From Dermatophagoides farinae (Eukaryota > Arthropoda > Arachnida > Sarcoptiformes > Pyroglyphidae), in assembly GCF_024713945.1 (NCBI RefSeq), contig NC_134679.1, positions 4,717,001 to 4,781,000 on the forward strand: 64,000 nt of DNA, read 5' to 3'. The position numbers and the translations under genes are program-made. The notes under the pieces are model-generated. The model was not told the origin of the DNA and ran no database searches. It saw only the letters and a list, made by a program, of their open reading frames with translations. This document shows, piece after piece, positions 1-11,571 of this stretch. Position 1 is the first letter of the stretch; each line of letters starts with the position of its first letter.

Positions 1-1859
1 TAATCTGGATCGTTTACGTTATGCCAAAGGTTCTTTATTGACTGCTCAATTACGATTGAAAATGCAAAAAGACATGCAAGAACATGCAGCCGTTTTCCGT
101 ACGGGTCCATTATTGAAAGAAGGTGTAGAAAAACTTAAACAAGACTTTAAAATGCTTAATGATTTGAAGGTAAGTTTGAAGATACAAAAATAATTTTCTG
201 ACCATTCGCAATCATCAATTTTGATCATTTGTCGAATGTTCTTCTTACATTCGAACGCACAGCCACATACACACACACACTGTACACACTCAAAAAAACT
301 TGATTTTTTCGTATTAACCATTCTGCAAAAAGGCAATTAAGTGATGTTTATCGATGTTGGACAGTCGTTTGAAATTGAGAGATAGAAATTGATTATTGGC
401 TGTTTATTTTACTAATATATTTTCAAGCGATAAATTTTAGTTGTTGATCTATTGTATATCGTGTACGTGATAGATTTCAAATGGCATAGGTGAACATATA
501 CACATACAAGTAGCCATGTTAAGAAAAAGAAAACTCTGCAATGAATGAATGAACATTGATGACTGGACAACGATCGACGACTAAATTTCCCCAAAAAATG
601 TGTCAAATCAATTAAAGAACATAAATTGTGTGTGTGTGTGTGTGTGTGTATGCTTGATTCAAACATTGATAGATGTATTTCGAAAGATACGGATGATTAT
701 GATAGCAATGCGGTTTTTTATTTGTACTAGTTTTTTTCTTGAAATAGTTATAGTTATAAATGATAATGTTAGACATATAGACCCATACAATATTTTTCGT
801 TGATTCATCAAGCAATACATGAATTGAATCCTGGATAAATTTTTTTTTAAATATATAACACATAACAAATGATGTCTGATCGGTTTTGTCAAATGATGAT
901 TTTAATGAATATCATCATTTGTTTCATTTTTGATCTTTCTTTTTTATCGCTATTGATCGATTGATTAATCGATCAAAATAAAACATTTATCTAAGAAGAT
1001 TATTGCTAGCTTGTTTTATCTGCTCGATATTTTTTGTTAGTTTTATGTAATTACTGCAAAAATATTTGAGAGTTCAACATTCTCTTGTTGAAAAATTATT
1101 ATAATTTTTTTCCTTTGAATTTTTTTTTTTATTTGCTGTTTAGAACTAGTGTGTTTGAATTATCCTACATAATACGAATATATAATGATGACGATGATGA
1201 TGGCACATTCTATTCATTTGTAAAATGTCAGTTTCTCTCTTTCTCTTACATATGATATAACAATGACAAATTGTTGATAGGGCAATGAATTTACCATAAA
1301 TGATGACAAGTATAATTTATCATTGAGATGATTTTAAATTGATATGTTTGACATGTTGGTTGTCCATTGATGGCATCCGTCATTTTTTTATCATCATTTT
1401 GAATGATGATTGAAAATGATGATGATAGGCTTGCCACCTTCATATAATTTCCTAGTTTTTACTATTAAAAATTTTTATTTGTTCTAAATGAACTTATATC
1501 TATCCGTTTTTTTTCTGTAGGTAATGGACTCAGGATTAATATGGAATTCAGATCTTGTCGAAACATTGGAATTACAAAATTTAATGTTGAATGCAATGAT
1601 GACCGTAAATTCAGCCGAAGCACGAAAAGAATCAAGAGGTGCACATGCACGTGAAGATTATAAAGATCGTATTGATGAATTTAATTATTCAAAACCATTG
1701 GATGGTCAACAACGACGCTCATTTGAACAACATTGGCGTAAACATACTTTATCGTTTGTTGAATCTGATGGCAATGTTAAACTTTGGTATCGTCCTGTAA
1801 TTGATAAAACATTGGATGAGCAAGCACAGACAATACCGCCAGCAGTACGATCATATTAG
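1..1859 (+). CDS. SDHA: Succinate dehydrogenase flavoprotein subunit, C-terminal part (5' truncated by window)
   Basis: This is the FAD subunit of mitochondrial complex II, which oxidises succinate to fumarate in the TCA cycle and passes electrons to quinone. Two exons are visible: 1..169 (reading from base 2) and 1521..1859, ending in TAG. The intron 170..1520 has a GTAAGT donor and a TTCTGTAG acceptor and is phase 0. The first exon carries [19 protein letters not shown]. The second carries the family block [18 protein letters not shown] and the usual C-terminus [13 protein letters not shown]...PPAVRSY. Together they give about 168 residues of the C-terminal helical domain. The FAD-binding N-terminus lies upstream of the window. 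An AATAAA poly(A) signal begins one base after the stop. The product is certain from the conserved C-terminus. Confidence 0.96.
627..649. repeat. (TG)n microsatellite in SDHA intron
   Basis: About 11 TG units within the 1.35-kb SDHA intron. The rest of this intron is AT-rich with short GAT/ATG runs, and I see no gene in it. Confidence 0.9.
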
Positions 1860-2610
1860 AATAAAAAAACATTGAATAGGAAACAAAAATTACCAATGAT
1901 AAATCAAAGTTATTTTATTGTTTAAGCTGTAGGAATTTTTTTTTGGTTATTTTCTTATGTGCATATGTTATTTAACAATTTTTTTTGTGCATAACAAAAA
2001 GAAAAACAAAATAAGTTGTTCAACAATAATAATCATTACAACAACAACAACAAGCTCATCATATACACACACAGAAGATTCTGTGCGAGTACGATTCAAG
2101 TTACGGAATTTGATTTTACCACACTATAAACATCAGATACAAAATCATCACTATTTATACTTTTGTAAAATAAAATTTAAAAAAAAGAAGAAAATTTACT
2201 TATTAAAATTAAAATAAAAAAAATTATTTATTTCGTTTGTTTGTTAAAATTGAAAATGATTTTTTTTTAAACTTTATAGGATGGAATTTCTGAAATTCAG
2301 ATATAAGACAACAATAATTAAGATTGTTAATGGAAAGGGAAATATTTACAATATAATGATCGGAAATAAAAATGTTTCTGTGGATTGAAGATGGTCATAA
2401 AGTGATCATGATGATTCTATGAATGGCATCAATGAATGGTTATGTGAATTAAAATGCGCTTGATGATGGATGATTTAGACTGATTGACTTAGAATGTGAG
2501 AATCAAAATCCTTTCGTAAATCCTATCGATATCGAATGGTTGCATTACGATAGTTGAATTAAGCGAATGATGATTGAAAGACTTTTTGTAAGTTTCAATT
2601 TGTCTAATTG
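1860..2610. other. Convergent intergenic region, SDHA / cytohesin 3' ends
   Basis: This AT-rich spacer holds the 3' UTRs of SDHA (+) and cytohesin (-). I see poly(A)-type AATAAA words and (CAA)/(CA) runs around 2038-2075. There is no coding exon that I can support. Confidence 0.7.
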
Positions 2611-4128
2611 TTAATTTTGTTGTGCTTTACGTTTACGTGCCGCTAACATTTCATAGAATGGATTTCTTGAAACACTTGTCTGTATAGATTTGACCCAGGC
2701 ATCTTTTTCTGCGGCTGTTGCAGCTGATAATCGATATACAGAATGTCGTCCTTCAATGACACGACCTTCGGTATCTGTTTTACATGCTTTAATCACATCA
2801 CTAATAGGTGAATAAAGTTCAAAACAATGTTGTCGACCTCCACGATCACCAATTTCACGTATATCAACATTTTCTAATGGTATAATACCACGTGGTTCTT
2901 TATCTGTATCGCATTCGAAATAATAAAGGCACTTATCATTCAATAGAAACCAACGACGTTTCCAACTTTTATAACGGCCACCTTGTTTCCATAGCCAACC
3001 TTCACGATCAGGATTGAAAAATGTATGCATCAATTCTTGGCCATCATCTTCCGGTATTTTGAACGGTTCATGACGTATATTTTCATATAAAGATAAAAGT
3101 AATTCTTTGGATAGATCACCACCATTATTGATACCACGATTCATTTGAATAAATTTATCGGCCGTCATTTTATCTTTTACATTCGGATTATGTAACGATG
3201 TGTTGAGCATAATGATCGAAAAACTAAGAACAAAACAAGTGTCTGTATTGGAGAATACACCAGGATTCTGATGGCAATAATGTGCAGCAAATTTCTCCAT
3301 CATTCGATCAATCTTTTGTGCTTCGCCTGGCAATCGAAATGACCACAGAAATTGTCGAAGTGCTTGAACCAGTAATGAATCTTTGAAATCATGTAACTCA
3401 ATAAAATGATTTAAAACTTTCAGGTTGAAATCAATTTTCTCGCCCAAGTATGTTCCTATGGCCGTTTTATTTAGGCTTTCACCTTTGTATAAAAATATTG
3501 CTACATCTTCAGGAGTATTACCTACTAGATTTTGAGCGATAAGAAATTCGATACCCTTTTTTGGATCCATGTTGAATTTTTTCTTTCCAATCGATAATTG
3601 CTTTAAACGCTGCTGATTCCCATTACCATTGTTATTGTTTACATGATCATTTGACGAACCATCAATTATAGAATTCGATTGTGGATATTGCTGTGGCTGC
3701 TGTTGCTGAAGTGGATGATGATCGAGACGAGACATTTCCTTCTTAACCAAAGATATTTCCTCTTTTAATTTTTGAATCTCATTCAATAATTTTTGTCGTT
3801 TTTGTCGTATTTCATCCAATTTATTTCGTTCTTCCGCTGTTAGATTCGATATATCACACAGAAACGTACCGTTGTTGTTATTATTGTTATTAACACCACC
3901 ATTATTGCCAATGATGGCACCGACCGCCGGTGTTGATGATGATGGTGACAAACTAATGCCGTTGCCATTATCATTGGCCGTTGTCGTTGCAGCCATTTTC
4001 ATCATCGATGTTGATGATGATGATGACGATGAAGATGAGGTAGTATTGTTGCTATTGTTATTATTGATGTTGTTGTCATGTTGCTGATAATGATTGTGAT
4101 GAACATTATGATGATTGTTAAATGCCAT
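2611..4128 (-). CDS. CYTH: Cytohesin-type ARF guanine-nucleotide exchange factor (Sec7-PH)
   Basis: Cytohesins load GTP onto ARF GTPases at the plasma membrane and endosomes. The 505-aa frame is uninterrupted. Residues 1-90 are a low-complexity Asn/His/Ser/Thr extension. Residues 95-135 form a coiled coil ([20 protein letters not shown]). The Sec7 domain spans about 180-362, with the catalytic glutamic finger in FRLPGEAQ (Glu269). The PH domain spans about 375-493, beginning [17 protein letters not shown] and ending in a basic tail with RKRKAQQN. The PH loop has two glycines (QGGR), the form that in vertebrate cytohesins favours PIP3. It is longer than the roughly 400-aa vertebrate proteins because of the N-terminal extension, so a downstream Met (42, 43 or 45) is an alternative start. 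The whole coding sequence is one exon, which is unusual for this family. No frame damage is visible. Confidence 0.95.
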   Translation of the reverse strand: MAFNNHHNVHHNHYQQHDNNINNNNSNNTTSSSSSSSSSTSMMKMAATTTANDNGNGISLSPSSSTPAVGAIIGNNGGVNNNNNNNGTFLCDISNLTAEERNKLDEIRQKRQKLLNEIQKLKEEISLVKKEMSRLDHHPLQQQQPQQYPQSNSIIDGSSNDHVNNNNGNGNQQRLKQLSIGKKKFNMDPKKGIEFLIAQNLVGNTPEDVAIFLYKGESLNKTAIGTYLGEKIDFNLKVLNHFIELHDFKDSLLVQALRQFLWSFRLPGEAQKIDRMMEKFAAHYCHQNPGVFSNTDTCFVLSFSIIMLNTSLHNPNVKDKMTADKFIQMNRGINNGGDLSKELLLSLYENIRHEPFKIPEDDGQELMHTFFNPDREGWLWKQGGRYKSWKRRWFLLNDKCLYYFECDTDKEPRGIIPLENVDIREIGDRGGRQHCFELYSPISDVIKACKTDTEGRVIEGRHSVYRLSAATAAEKDAWVKSIQTSVSRNPFYEMLAARKRKAQQN

Positions 4129-5277
4129 CCTATTTGATCTGAGAATAATCGTCTTCTATATGCACACAAAAAAAAATTGTAGCCACCAGTCAATAAATCC
4201 GTTTTTTTTTTGCTTTCGTTATTTGATTGGAGTCAAATTTGGGGTGATTTATCTGTTAGTGAGCAGCAACAGAAATCGTCGATAATAAGTGAGATGATGA
4301 TTTGGTTGCTTAGAGCCAAAGATTTCAAATATCATTCACTATAATATGTTGTTGTGTATGTTACAATTACACCAAAAAAAAAATCGATCATCACAGTATA
4401 GAGAGATACGATCGGCAATAATGTGTACCCGAATTCTCGTTGATTTTTACTATTATTTATTCAGTCGATTAAATATGATCGTCGTCGGTCGTGTGTTGGC
4501 TCTATCAACAAGAAACAAAAAAAAATGGGAGGAGGATATATATTAGTTCAATCAAAACATTTTTTGCCAACAATCCATTATTGATGTTTGAGTAGATAAT
4601 TGAATTGGTTACAAAAAAATTGATAAAGGAATCAAATTCACAATAGATTCCAATGTTATTCACTGTTGTCATAAATATATTTCTGTGATGTTTGTGTGTG
4701 GTATAAAATTTCATAAATAAATTATTTCCTTGATTTGATTTGATCGATATTTTTTCCAATTGTTGAATCAATTGATGAATTCTTCATCAGCATTTATTTA
4801 TTTTTTTTATATATGACGAATCAAAAATTCTGATGAGAAAAAGAACGGGAAAATTTTCAAGTTCATTTCAAATGACAGACAGAAAGAAGAAGACACATAC
4901 CACACAATATTAATAAATCATTTTATTATTATTGATATATGAAAATGATATTCATTCACAATGAGCGGGGCAAGAAATTGCAATGAACAAAACAACATCA
5001 AAAAAAAACTTCATTCAACTAAAATGAGCCAGCTTTTGAACATCTGGCTCTATTATCTACCATAATATAATACACACACATACGACGGCATTCACAGTTA
5101 ATCAATAAGGCGTTACTGCTACAACACAACAACAACAACAACAAAAAATTTTTGAGAAAGGTTGAAATTCGTTGGCCAAAAGATGGTGTTACTCTCTAAT
5201 AAGACAATATTTTTACAATTTATTTTGAAAAAATTTTTTCAATTTATATTTCATTAACTTTGTCATTTTTTTATTAT
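4129..5277. other. Spacer upstream of cytohesin, downstream of pseudokinase
   Basis: About 1.15 kb without a supported gene. It should contain the cytohesin promoter and 5' UTR and the 3' UTR of the pseudokinase gene. There is an acceptor-like TCAAATAG just before the cytohesin ATG on the - strand, so a 5' UTR intron is possible. The rest is AT-rich simple sequence. Confidence 0.5.
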
Positions 5278-6972
5278 TTATTTATTATTGCAATAGAATG
5301 AACATTTCTGTACATCATTAATATTAGCACGTTTACATGGATCTTGTTTAAATATCATTGATATCATTTCAGCTATTTGTTCAAGAATTCGAATACTATC
5401 GGTTGTTGTAATAAATAATGATTGATGTCGTTGTTTGAAATCAAGCCAACATTGTTCCATATTTCTAATAATCTGTTTTGACATACATTTGAATGGATAA
5501 CGATAGGTAACCAATGAACAAACGATGACTGCAAATGACCAAAGATCAATCGATTGTGGATCATAATTATTATGGAAACATTCTGGTGGCAGATGATTGT
5601 TTTGGCGACATTTTTTTTCTCGTTTAGATATTCTATTCACCTGTTGACGATTAATCGTAGAGCCAGGAATCCAATATGATATTGAACGACGAAAATTAAT
5701 TATTTTAATATTGAATCGTTCGTCTAAAAGAAGATGTTCTAAACGTAATGACCTGTTGACTATGGCATGATTATGCATGAAGGCTATGGCATTCAATAAT
5801 TGACTCGACCAAAGGCTAATCTCATCGATACGAATCGATCGTCGACGTCTTAGATGATAATGCAAAGATTTATTTGGTAGCAATTCCATGAACATGAATA
5901 CTTGAGATGCGGATGGTGAATGGAAAATTTCATAAATTCTTATGAATGGATTGTTATCGTCACTTGATGATGATGATGATGAACAAATTCGTTTAGTTAT
6001 TGCTATCCAAGTAGCATCCAAGTCGAAATATTTTCTCTCTGTAGTGATTCTTTTAACCAATATTGGATGATGATTTCGAAATCGACCTAGATAGAATGCA
6101 GTACCACGTATTTTTGATGCAAACAATTTATGATAACGATCATAATAGGTAGCAAATTGATCATCTCCATCTACAACAGTCAAACTATTTTCATCCATCA
6201 ATATGCATGCTGATTCCTGTTTCTGATTCCATTCGAGCCAATTTTTTCGAATCTCTTCCATTGACTGTAATGGTATCCATTTAAATCGTGCAGAATTCTG
6301 ACCTACCCAAGATGAATCTATGATCAATGATGATGAAGACGGAGGCAATGGAGATATCGGTTTTGATGGTCTAAGATTTTCGATTGCCTTTCTTACTTTG
6401 TTCAATGTTAATTCTAATTTGGGTCCTCTTGTTTGAAATTGTTTGTGTGTTTCAATTATGGACGACGATTGCTGTTGCTGCTGCTGTGAATAACATTGAT
6501 TGGCTTCCAAAATATTCGATTTTACATTTTTATCATTATCTTGTAAACCGATGATCGACGGTACATTTTCTTCGGCCAACAATTCCGATCTGGTGACGAA
6601 TAAATCCGCTACCGAACTTTCCGATTCATCTAGTGACATTTGTACTGGAATATTCTTACCATCATTAGAAGAAGAATCTATCAATGGTTTATCGATAGCT
6701 GGCCGTACATTCACCAATTTCATTTGATTTTCATTATTAATATCGATCATGGATTTTTCATTTGACATGAATTTGATAACAAGGCCTGATTTATGATCTA
6801 TTGGTTGTTTTTCTTTTATTTCATAATATACTGAAGGATAGGATTCAACTTTATCGGCCATCATATCTGTTATTTTAACCACTTCGTCATTTGTTTTATT
6901 GTTAGTTTTGGAATTCATTTCCTTATTCATTGCATACACACACACACACAAACAAACACAAACACAGATCAA
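5278..6972 (-). CDS. Protein-kinase-like protein with degenerate catalytic motifs (probable pseudokinase)
   Basis: The single-exon frame encodes 564 residues, or 550 if translation starts at Met15 (position 6930). I prefer Met15 because residues 2-13 are read from a (CA)n microsatellite. Residues 1-260 are disordered (Ser/Asn/Gln-rich). A kinase-like fold spans about 285-560. The ATP-anchoring Lys is present in ILVKRI (307). The HRD catalytic motif reads NRS (406-408), so the catalytic Asp is lost. The metal-binding Asn is His413, DFG reads NFR (426-428) and APE reads PPE (462-464). DLWSF (476-480) is intact. Phosphotransfer is therefore unlikely and a scaffold role is inferred. The C-lobe spacing (YPF...CW..F) faintly recalls SBK-type kinases, and I cannot assign the family. 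Partner and pathway are unknown. Confidence 0.8.
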   Translation of the reverse strand: MICVCVCLCVCVYAMNKEMNSKTNNKTNDEVVKITDMMADKVESYPSVYYEIKEKQPIDHKSGLVIKFMSNEKSMIDINNENQMKLVNVRPAIDKPLIDSSSNDGKNIPVQMSLDESESSVADLFVTRSELLAEENVPSIIGLQDNDKNVKSNILEANQCYSQQQQQQSSSIIETHKQFQTRGPKLELTLNKVRKAIENLRPSKPISPLPPSSSSLIIDSSWVGQNSARFKWIPLQSMEEIRKNWLEWNQKQESACILMDENSLTVVDGDDQFATYYDRYHKLFASKIRGTAFYLGRFRNHHPILVKRITTERKYFDLDATWIAITKRICSSSSSSSDDNNPFIRIYEIFHSPSASQVFMFMELLPNKSLHYHLRRRRSIRIDEISLWSSQLLNAIAFMHNHAIVNRSLRLEHLLLDERFNIKIINFRRSISYWIPGSTINRQQVNRISKREKKCRQNNHLPPECFHNNYDPQSIDLWSFAVIVCSLVTYRYPFKCMSKQIIRNMEQCWLDFKQRHQSLFITTTDSIRILEQIAEMISMIFKQDPCKRANINDVQKCSFYCNNK

Positions 6973-7240
6973 TATTCAACAAATGATATTTATATAGGGC
7001 CTGAAACTTATATTTAATTATTATTCAAATCAAATCACATATAAAAATGGTTAGAATTTTCGACCCGTTGAATAGTAAACATCGTTTAAACTTATAATCT
7101 CAGTTAATTATTATAATCGTGAATAAAATCAAACAAAGAATAAATATTTGAATATTTTTATAAAGAAAAATAGCGAGAATAAAGGAAAGATATTCTTTGA
7201 AATTTCAAATGAATTTTTGTTGGCTACATCTAATTTTTTT

Positions 7241-8166
7241 TTAAGAAGGAGGTGCCGATGGTTTCAAATCGTTAAGATTTGGATACATTGGATTAGTTGG
7301 TGGCTGAGGAATCTGGCCACCGGATGGATATCCATTTTGTGATCCTGGATAAGCTGGTGGTGGAATTTGTGGTGCAAATGCTGGCTGTTGAGGATAGCTG
7401 CCGCCACTGTTAAGAGGTTGTTGAAAACCACCAAAGCCCATTTGTGGGGGCTGTCCACTGCCAAATTGTTGCTGTTGTGGTGGTGGTGGTGGTTGTGTTG
7501 GGTAAGCCGATTTTTGCATTTCATGTGTATTCAATCCTGGATAGGGTGGTGGTGCTTCCGATGTATAGATAAATCCAGCCGGTGGCGGTTGATTGAATAT
7601 ATCATTCGGTAATGCAAAGCCACAGTTATAAGCAGGCTGATAAACATTTGGTGGTGCCTGATAATATTGTCCAGCTGGATTTGAATAAGCTGGTGGAGGT
7701 TGGAAAGCATTGGATTGTTGAAAATTCCTGACCGATTTAGCTGCATTCAACAAAGCTTGTCCATATTCGGTAGCACCACCACTTGTGAATTTCAATTTAA
7801 AAGTGAATTTAGAATTGTTTCCAGCCTCAGACGATTTGCCTTTGATGTAATTTGCACCGAAAATTGGTTGTTCCAATGATAGATCATGTAATGTGTAAAA
7901 AGGAATCGATAATGATTTCATGCTATTCGACATTGAACGATTAGTGAATATCATTCTATGTGTGGTCAAGTAAAGTTTGCCAGTTTCCTAAAAAATTGGA
8001 AAAAAATAAGTTCTTGAACTTTTAGAATGGATCATCAAATATTACATACATTATGATTACGTTCAACAACTTGAATGTTAACATTTTCACAGAATAACAG
8101 AATCAATTCACCGTTAAATAGTACGACACCACCCGATTCGTGGTGTGAATTATTAAACATTGACAT
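7241..8166 (-). CDS. WBP2: WW domain-binding protein 2 (GRAM domain, PPxY motifs)
   Basis: WBP2 is a small adaptor and transcription co-activator that binds WW-domain proteins of the YAP/NEDD4 class. There are two exons on the - strand: 8050..8166 (39 codons from ATG) and 7241..7987. The 62-bp intron has a GTATGT donor and TTTTTTAG acceptor, phase 0. Total 287 aa. The N-terminal GRAM domain (about 1-130) shows GGVVLFNGE, GKLYLTTHRMIF, QPIFGANYIKG and KFTSGGATEYGQALL, all matching WBP2. The C-terminal half is Pro/Gln/Gly/Tyr-rich with three PPxY motifs (PPAY, PPPY, PPAY). Length is close to human WBP2 (261 aa). It is divergent from DCAF13 with a 315-bp gap. Confidence 0.95.
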
Positions 8167-8481
8167 GGTTGTATCAAATTTTTTGTTCAATAAAAATTTC
8201 AAACACAAATGAATAAAAATAATAAACGCTTGTCTTTAAAAATATAAAAACGTAGTAACAGGACAAAAAATAACTGGATTTTTTTCGATGATTCATACAA
8301 AATGAAAGAAAACAAAAACTCCACCAGCTGCTATTGCTCCGTTTGCTCATGATGTAATTATAAACATGCGCAATACTTGAAAAAAAAATATCGATTGTAT
8401 TGCGATTATTATGTCATTTTCAACGCACACGTGTGGAATTTATTTGGTTTCAGAATTTTAAATTCTGGATAGTTTTTAAAA
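8167..8481. promoter_or_regulatory. Bidirectional promoter of WBP2 and DCAF13 with palindromic E-box
   Basis: The two start codons lie head to head 315 bp apart. A perfect 10-bp palindrome CACACGTGTG at 8426-8435, containing the E-box CACGTG, sits about 50 bp before the DCAF13 ATG. TATCGATT at about 8388 is one base from the arthropod DRE (TATCGATA). A shared promoter is inferred from layout; the motifs are seen directly. Confidence 0.6.
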
Positions 8482-10122
8482 ATGCCTAAAGTTAAAGTAA
8501 TTAGTAGAAGTGCTGATAATTATTTACGTGAAACTAAAAATGATATTCATAAACGTAAGTTGAAGTGTGTTGAAATTTTTGGTCATTAATTGTTATGTTG
8601 ATTGATTTTTAGTGCCGCGTAACTATGATCCAGCCTTACATCCATTCGCCGTAAATCGTGAATATCAACGGGCATTAAATTCGGTTAAACTAGATAAAAT
8701 TTTCGCTAAACCATTCATCGGATCATTGGACGGGCATTCAGATTCCGTACAAAAATTAACCAAACATCCTAACAAATTATCCGTACTATTTTCGGCTGCC
8801 TGTAATGGTGAAGTTAAAATCTGGAATCTAACCAATTGTCATTGTATGCGAACAATCAAAGCTCATAATAGTATTGTCCGTAATGTTTGCATACCACAGC
8901 ATGGAAAATATTTCTTCTCAGTTGATGATAGTCAAACCATAAAACAATGGAATCTCTCATGGCTTAATAATGATGAACAAGTATTCGAAATGGATTCAGA
9001 ACGACAATGTCAATTAATGCAGATGGCCGATACACCGATCAATACGATATTGACTAAGAATCCTGTATATTTTATCGATAATCATCGACAGAAACCATAT
9101 CTAATAACATGTGGTCAAGGTGTAGAATTGTGGGAAGAGAATCGAACACAGCCTTTAAAATCCTGGTCATGGGGTATCGATACAGTTAATCATATTCGTT
9201 TTAATCCGATTGAAAATGATATCGCTGTTGCTTCATCAACTGATCGAAGTTTAATCCTATACGATATTCGTAAATCACAACCAGCTCGTAAAGTAGTTAT
9301 GGCTATGCGTTCGAATGCCATTTGTTGGAATCCAATGGAAGCATTCATTTTTACCGTTGCTAATGAAGATTATGAGTAAGTTCTTAATTCCAATCAAATA
9401 TGTTTTAAAAAGGAATGTTTTTTTCATACAGTTTGCATACTTTTGATATGCGAAAGCTTAAATTTCCTCTGCAAGTCCATAAGGATCATATATCGGCTGT
9501 TATATCGTTAGATTACTCACCTACTGGCCGTGAATTTGTATCTGCCGGTTATGATAAAACAATACGGATATTTGGTTCACGTGAACGTCGTAGTCGTGAA
9601 GTCTATCACACAAAACGAATGCAACGATTAACCGATGTTGCCTGGTCACTAGATGCCCGTTACATATTGAGTAGTTCCGATGAAATGGACATACGAATAT
9701 GGAAGGCAAATGCATCAGAAAAATTGGGATTTGTGTGTATTAGAATTAAGTTGATGAAAATTTATTTTCTAATTTATTTTTTAAATTTTTCCGATAGAAA
9801 GCGCCGCGTGAGCTTAGCAATTTTCGTTATCAAGATAAATTGAAAGAAAAATTTGGCCAATTCCCAGAAATTCGTCGTATCGCTCGTTTTCGTCACGTGC
9901 CAAAACATATCTATCATGGTCGAAAAGAAATGCAGGAGATTATTGCTGCTAAAAAACGAAAGTAAGTTTTTTTTTTGATAATCGATCGACAATTAATTGA
10001 TTGATGAATTTTTTTTTTTGTTTTCTTTCAGGGAAGCAAATCGATTACGACATAGTAAACCTGGTCAACAACCAGAACGAGTACTCGCAGTTAAAAAACA
10101 AATTGTTCGTGTTGAACATTAA
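8482..10122 (+). CDS. DCAF13: DCAF13 / SOF1 WD-repeat protein of the small-subunit processome
   Basis: DCAF13 (yeast Sof1) is a nucleolar U3 snoRNP/SSU-processome factor for 18S rRNA maturation and a DDB1-CUL4 adaptor. Five exons: 8482..8554, 8613..9375, 9432..9732, 9798..9961, 10032..10122. All junctions are GT-AG and phase-consistent, giving 463 aa (human 445). The N-terminus reads MPKVKVISR...NYLRETK and continues across intron 1 into LPRNYDPALHPF. WD-type blades fill about residues 60-380 (GEVKIWNLTN, DRSLILYDIR, NPMEAFIFTVANEDY, GYDKTIRIF, REVYHTKRMQ, IRIWKANASEKLG). The Sof1-like C-terminus has RRIARFRHVPKHIY and a basic end. Intron 3 uses GTGTGT rather than GTAAGT, and the join (GF|KAPREL) agrees with the family. 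Poly(A) AATAAA lies at about 10156. Confidence 0.96.
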
Positions 10123-10368
10123 ACATTTTATATATTTTCAAATTTTTTTTTTGTAATAAAAATTTTTATTTGCATAAATAAATTTAAATTTCTAATTGAT
10201 GATCATAAATCAATCAATCGATTGTCCACAATCGATATCTTCTGGCGCTATTTATTTTAATAAAATTTACTTGTTGTTTTGTATTTGTTTTCTATTTTGT
10301 GGTCATATATTTTCGCCGTTTAATTTGTTTTTTTTAATCTACTTCCTGTAAAATTTATTTTCCTAACA

Positions 10369-11529
10369 ATGTTGCTAAAAAGTTTTCATTGGAAATTTAT
10401 CACAAATATATCTAATGTTTTCAATGAAAAACTTGCTCGTTCAAAATATTTTTCATTTAGAATTCGTTCATATACAAGAAAAATTCCGGAAGGTTTCAAA
10501 CCGTTTGTCGTCACCAATAATGGTGAGTTTATGAAAGTAATAAAAAAAATTTGATATCTTAACATTCCAGTGGTTGCAGTTTCCTCTGGACAGATTATGA
10601 ATCGTCCAAATCGATTGATTGTTATGAGTGAAGAATTGCATGAAGCTCGTGCTAATAATGATCCAATCGTAGCATTAGAATCGACAATCATAACCCATGG
10701 AATGCCATATCCACATAATCTACAGTAAGTCCAATGTCATTGATTCCGATTATTGATTTATAGATAATGGATTTTTTTTCTATTCCTCGAAGAACGGCAA
10801 TAAAAGTAGAATCAATAATCAGAAATTCTGGAGCTATACCAGCTACAATCGGTATAATAAATGGAATTATTTTCATAGGTTTACGATCCGAACAATTGGA
10901 ATGGATGGCTAAACGAGGTTTGTTGTCTTGTTTTTTTTTGTTTTGTTTCTGGTTTATTTATTTAAAAATCCCAACTATGATCATTTGTCTATAGACATGT
11001 GTTTGAAACAGAACTATGTGGATGTGTAGGTTTACATGTGATGCGTAATTGAATACGATTCTAAATTGTTATTGTCACAATTTTGATATTATGCATTTTA
11101 TATATATGAATGATGATGACAAATGACATCTTTACTGTGGTTCACATTTGTAATGCTAGTTGTAGATGTATTATATTCTTTTGTTATTGTTAATGCTGCT
11201 TTTGTGTTGAATAATTTTCTGTTTTTAACATGGCATCGTTTACTCTTTTTTTTCATATTGAATTTTATATATTCATTCCGGCTCTCTTTTTTTTTGAATG
11301 GTGAAAAAAAACGAACCAGGTCTTTTCAAAAATGTTTATGTGATGATTTTTTTCTTTCTTCACTCTTTCTTGTTTACTTGTTTGATAAATTTTTTCATTT
11401 CAACACAGTTTCTTTTTTGTTGTTATTTGTCGTGTACAAATAATAATAATAATAGTTTAACAAAGACATGAATTCCAATGAATTTTTCTTTTTTTTTTTT
11501 TTTTTTTTTTTGTTAAATTGAAATTCAGT

Positions 11530-11571
<42 letters not shown>

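Noticed and set aside
3872-4087. Leu-rich frame on + strand
   Set aside because: It is the antisense reading of the Asn/Ser/His repeats of the cytohesin gene.
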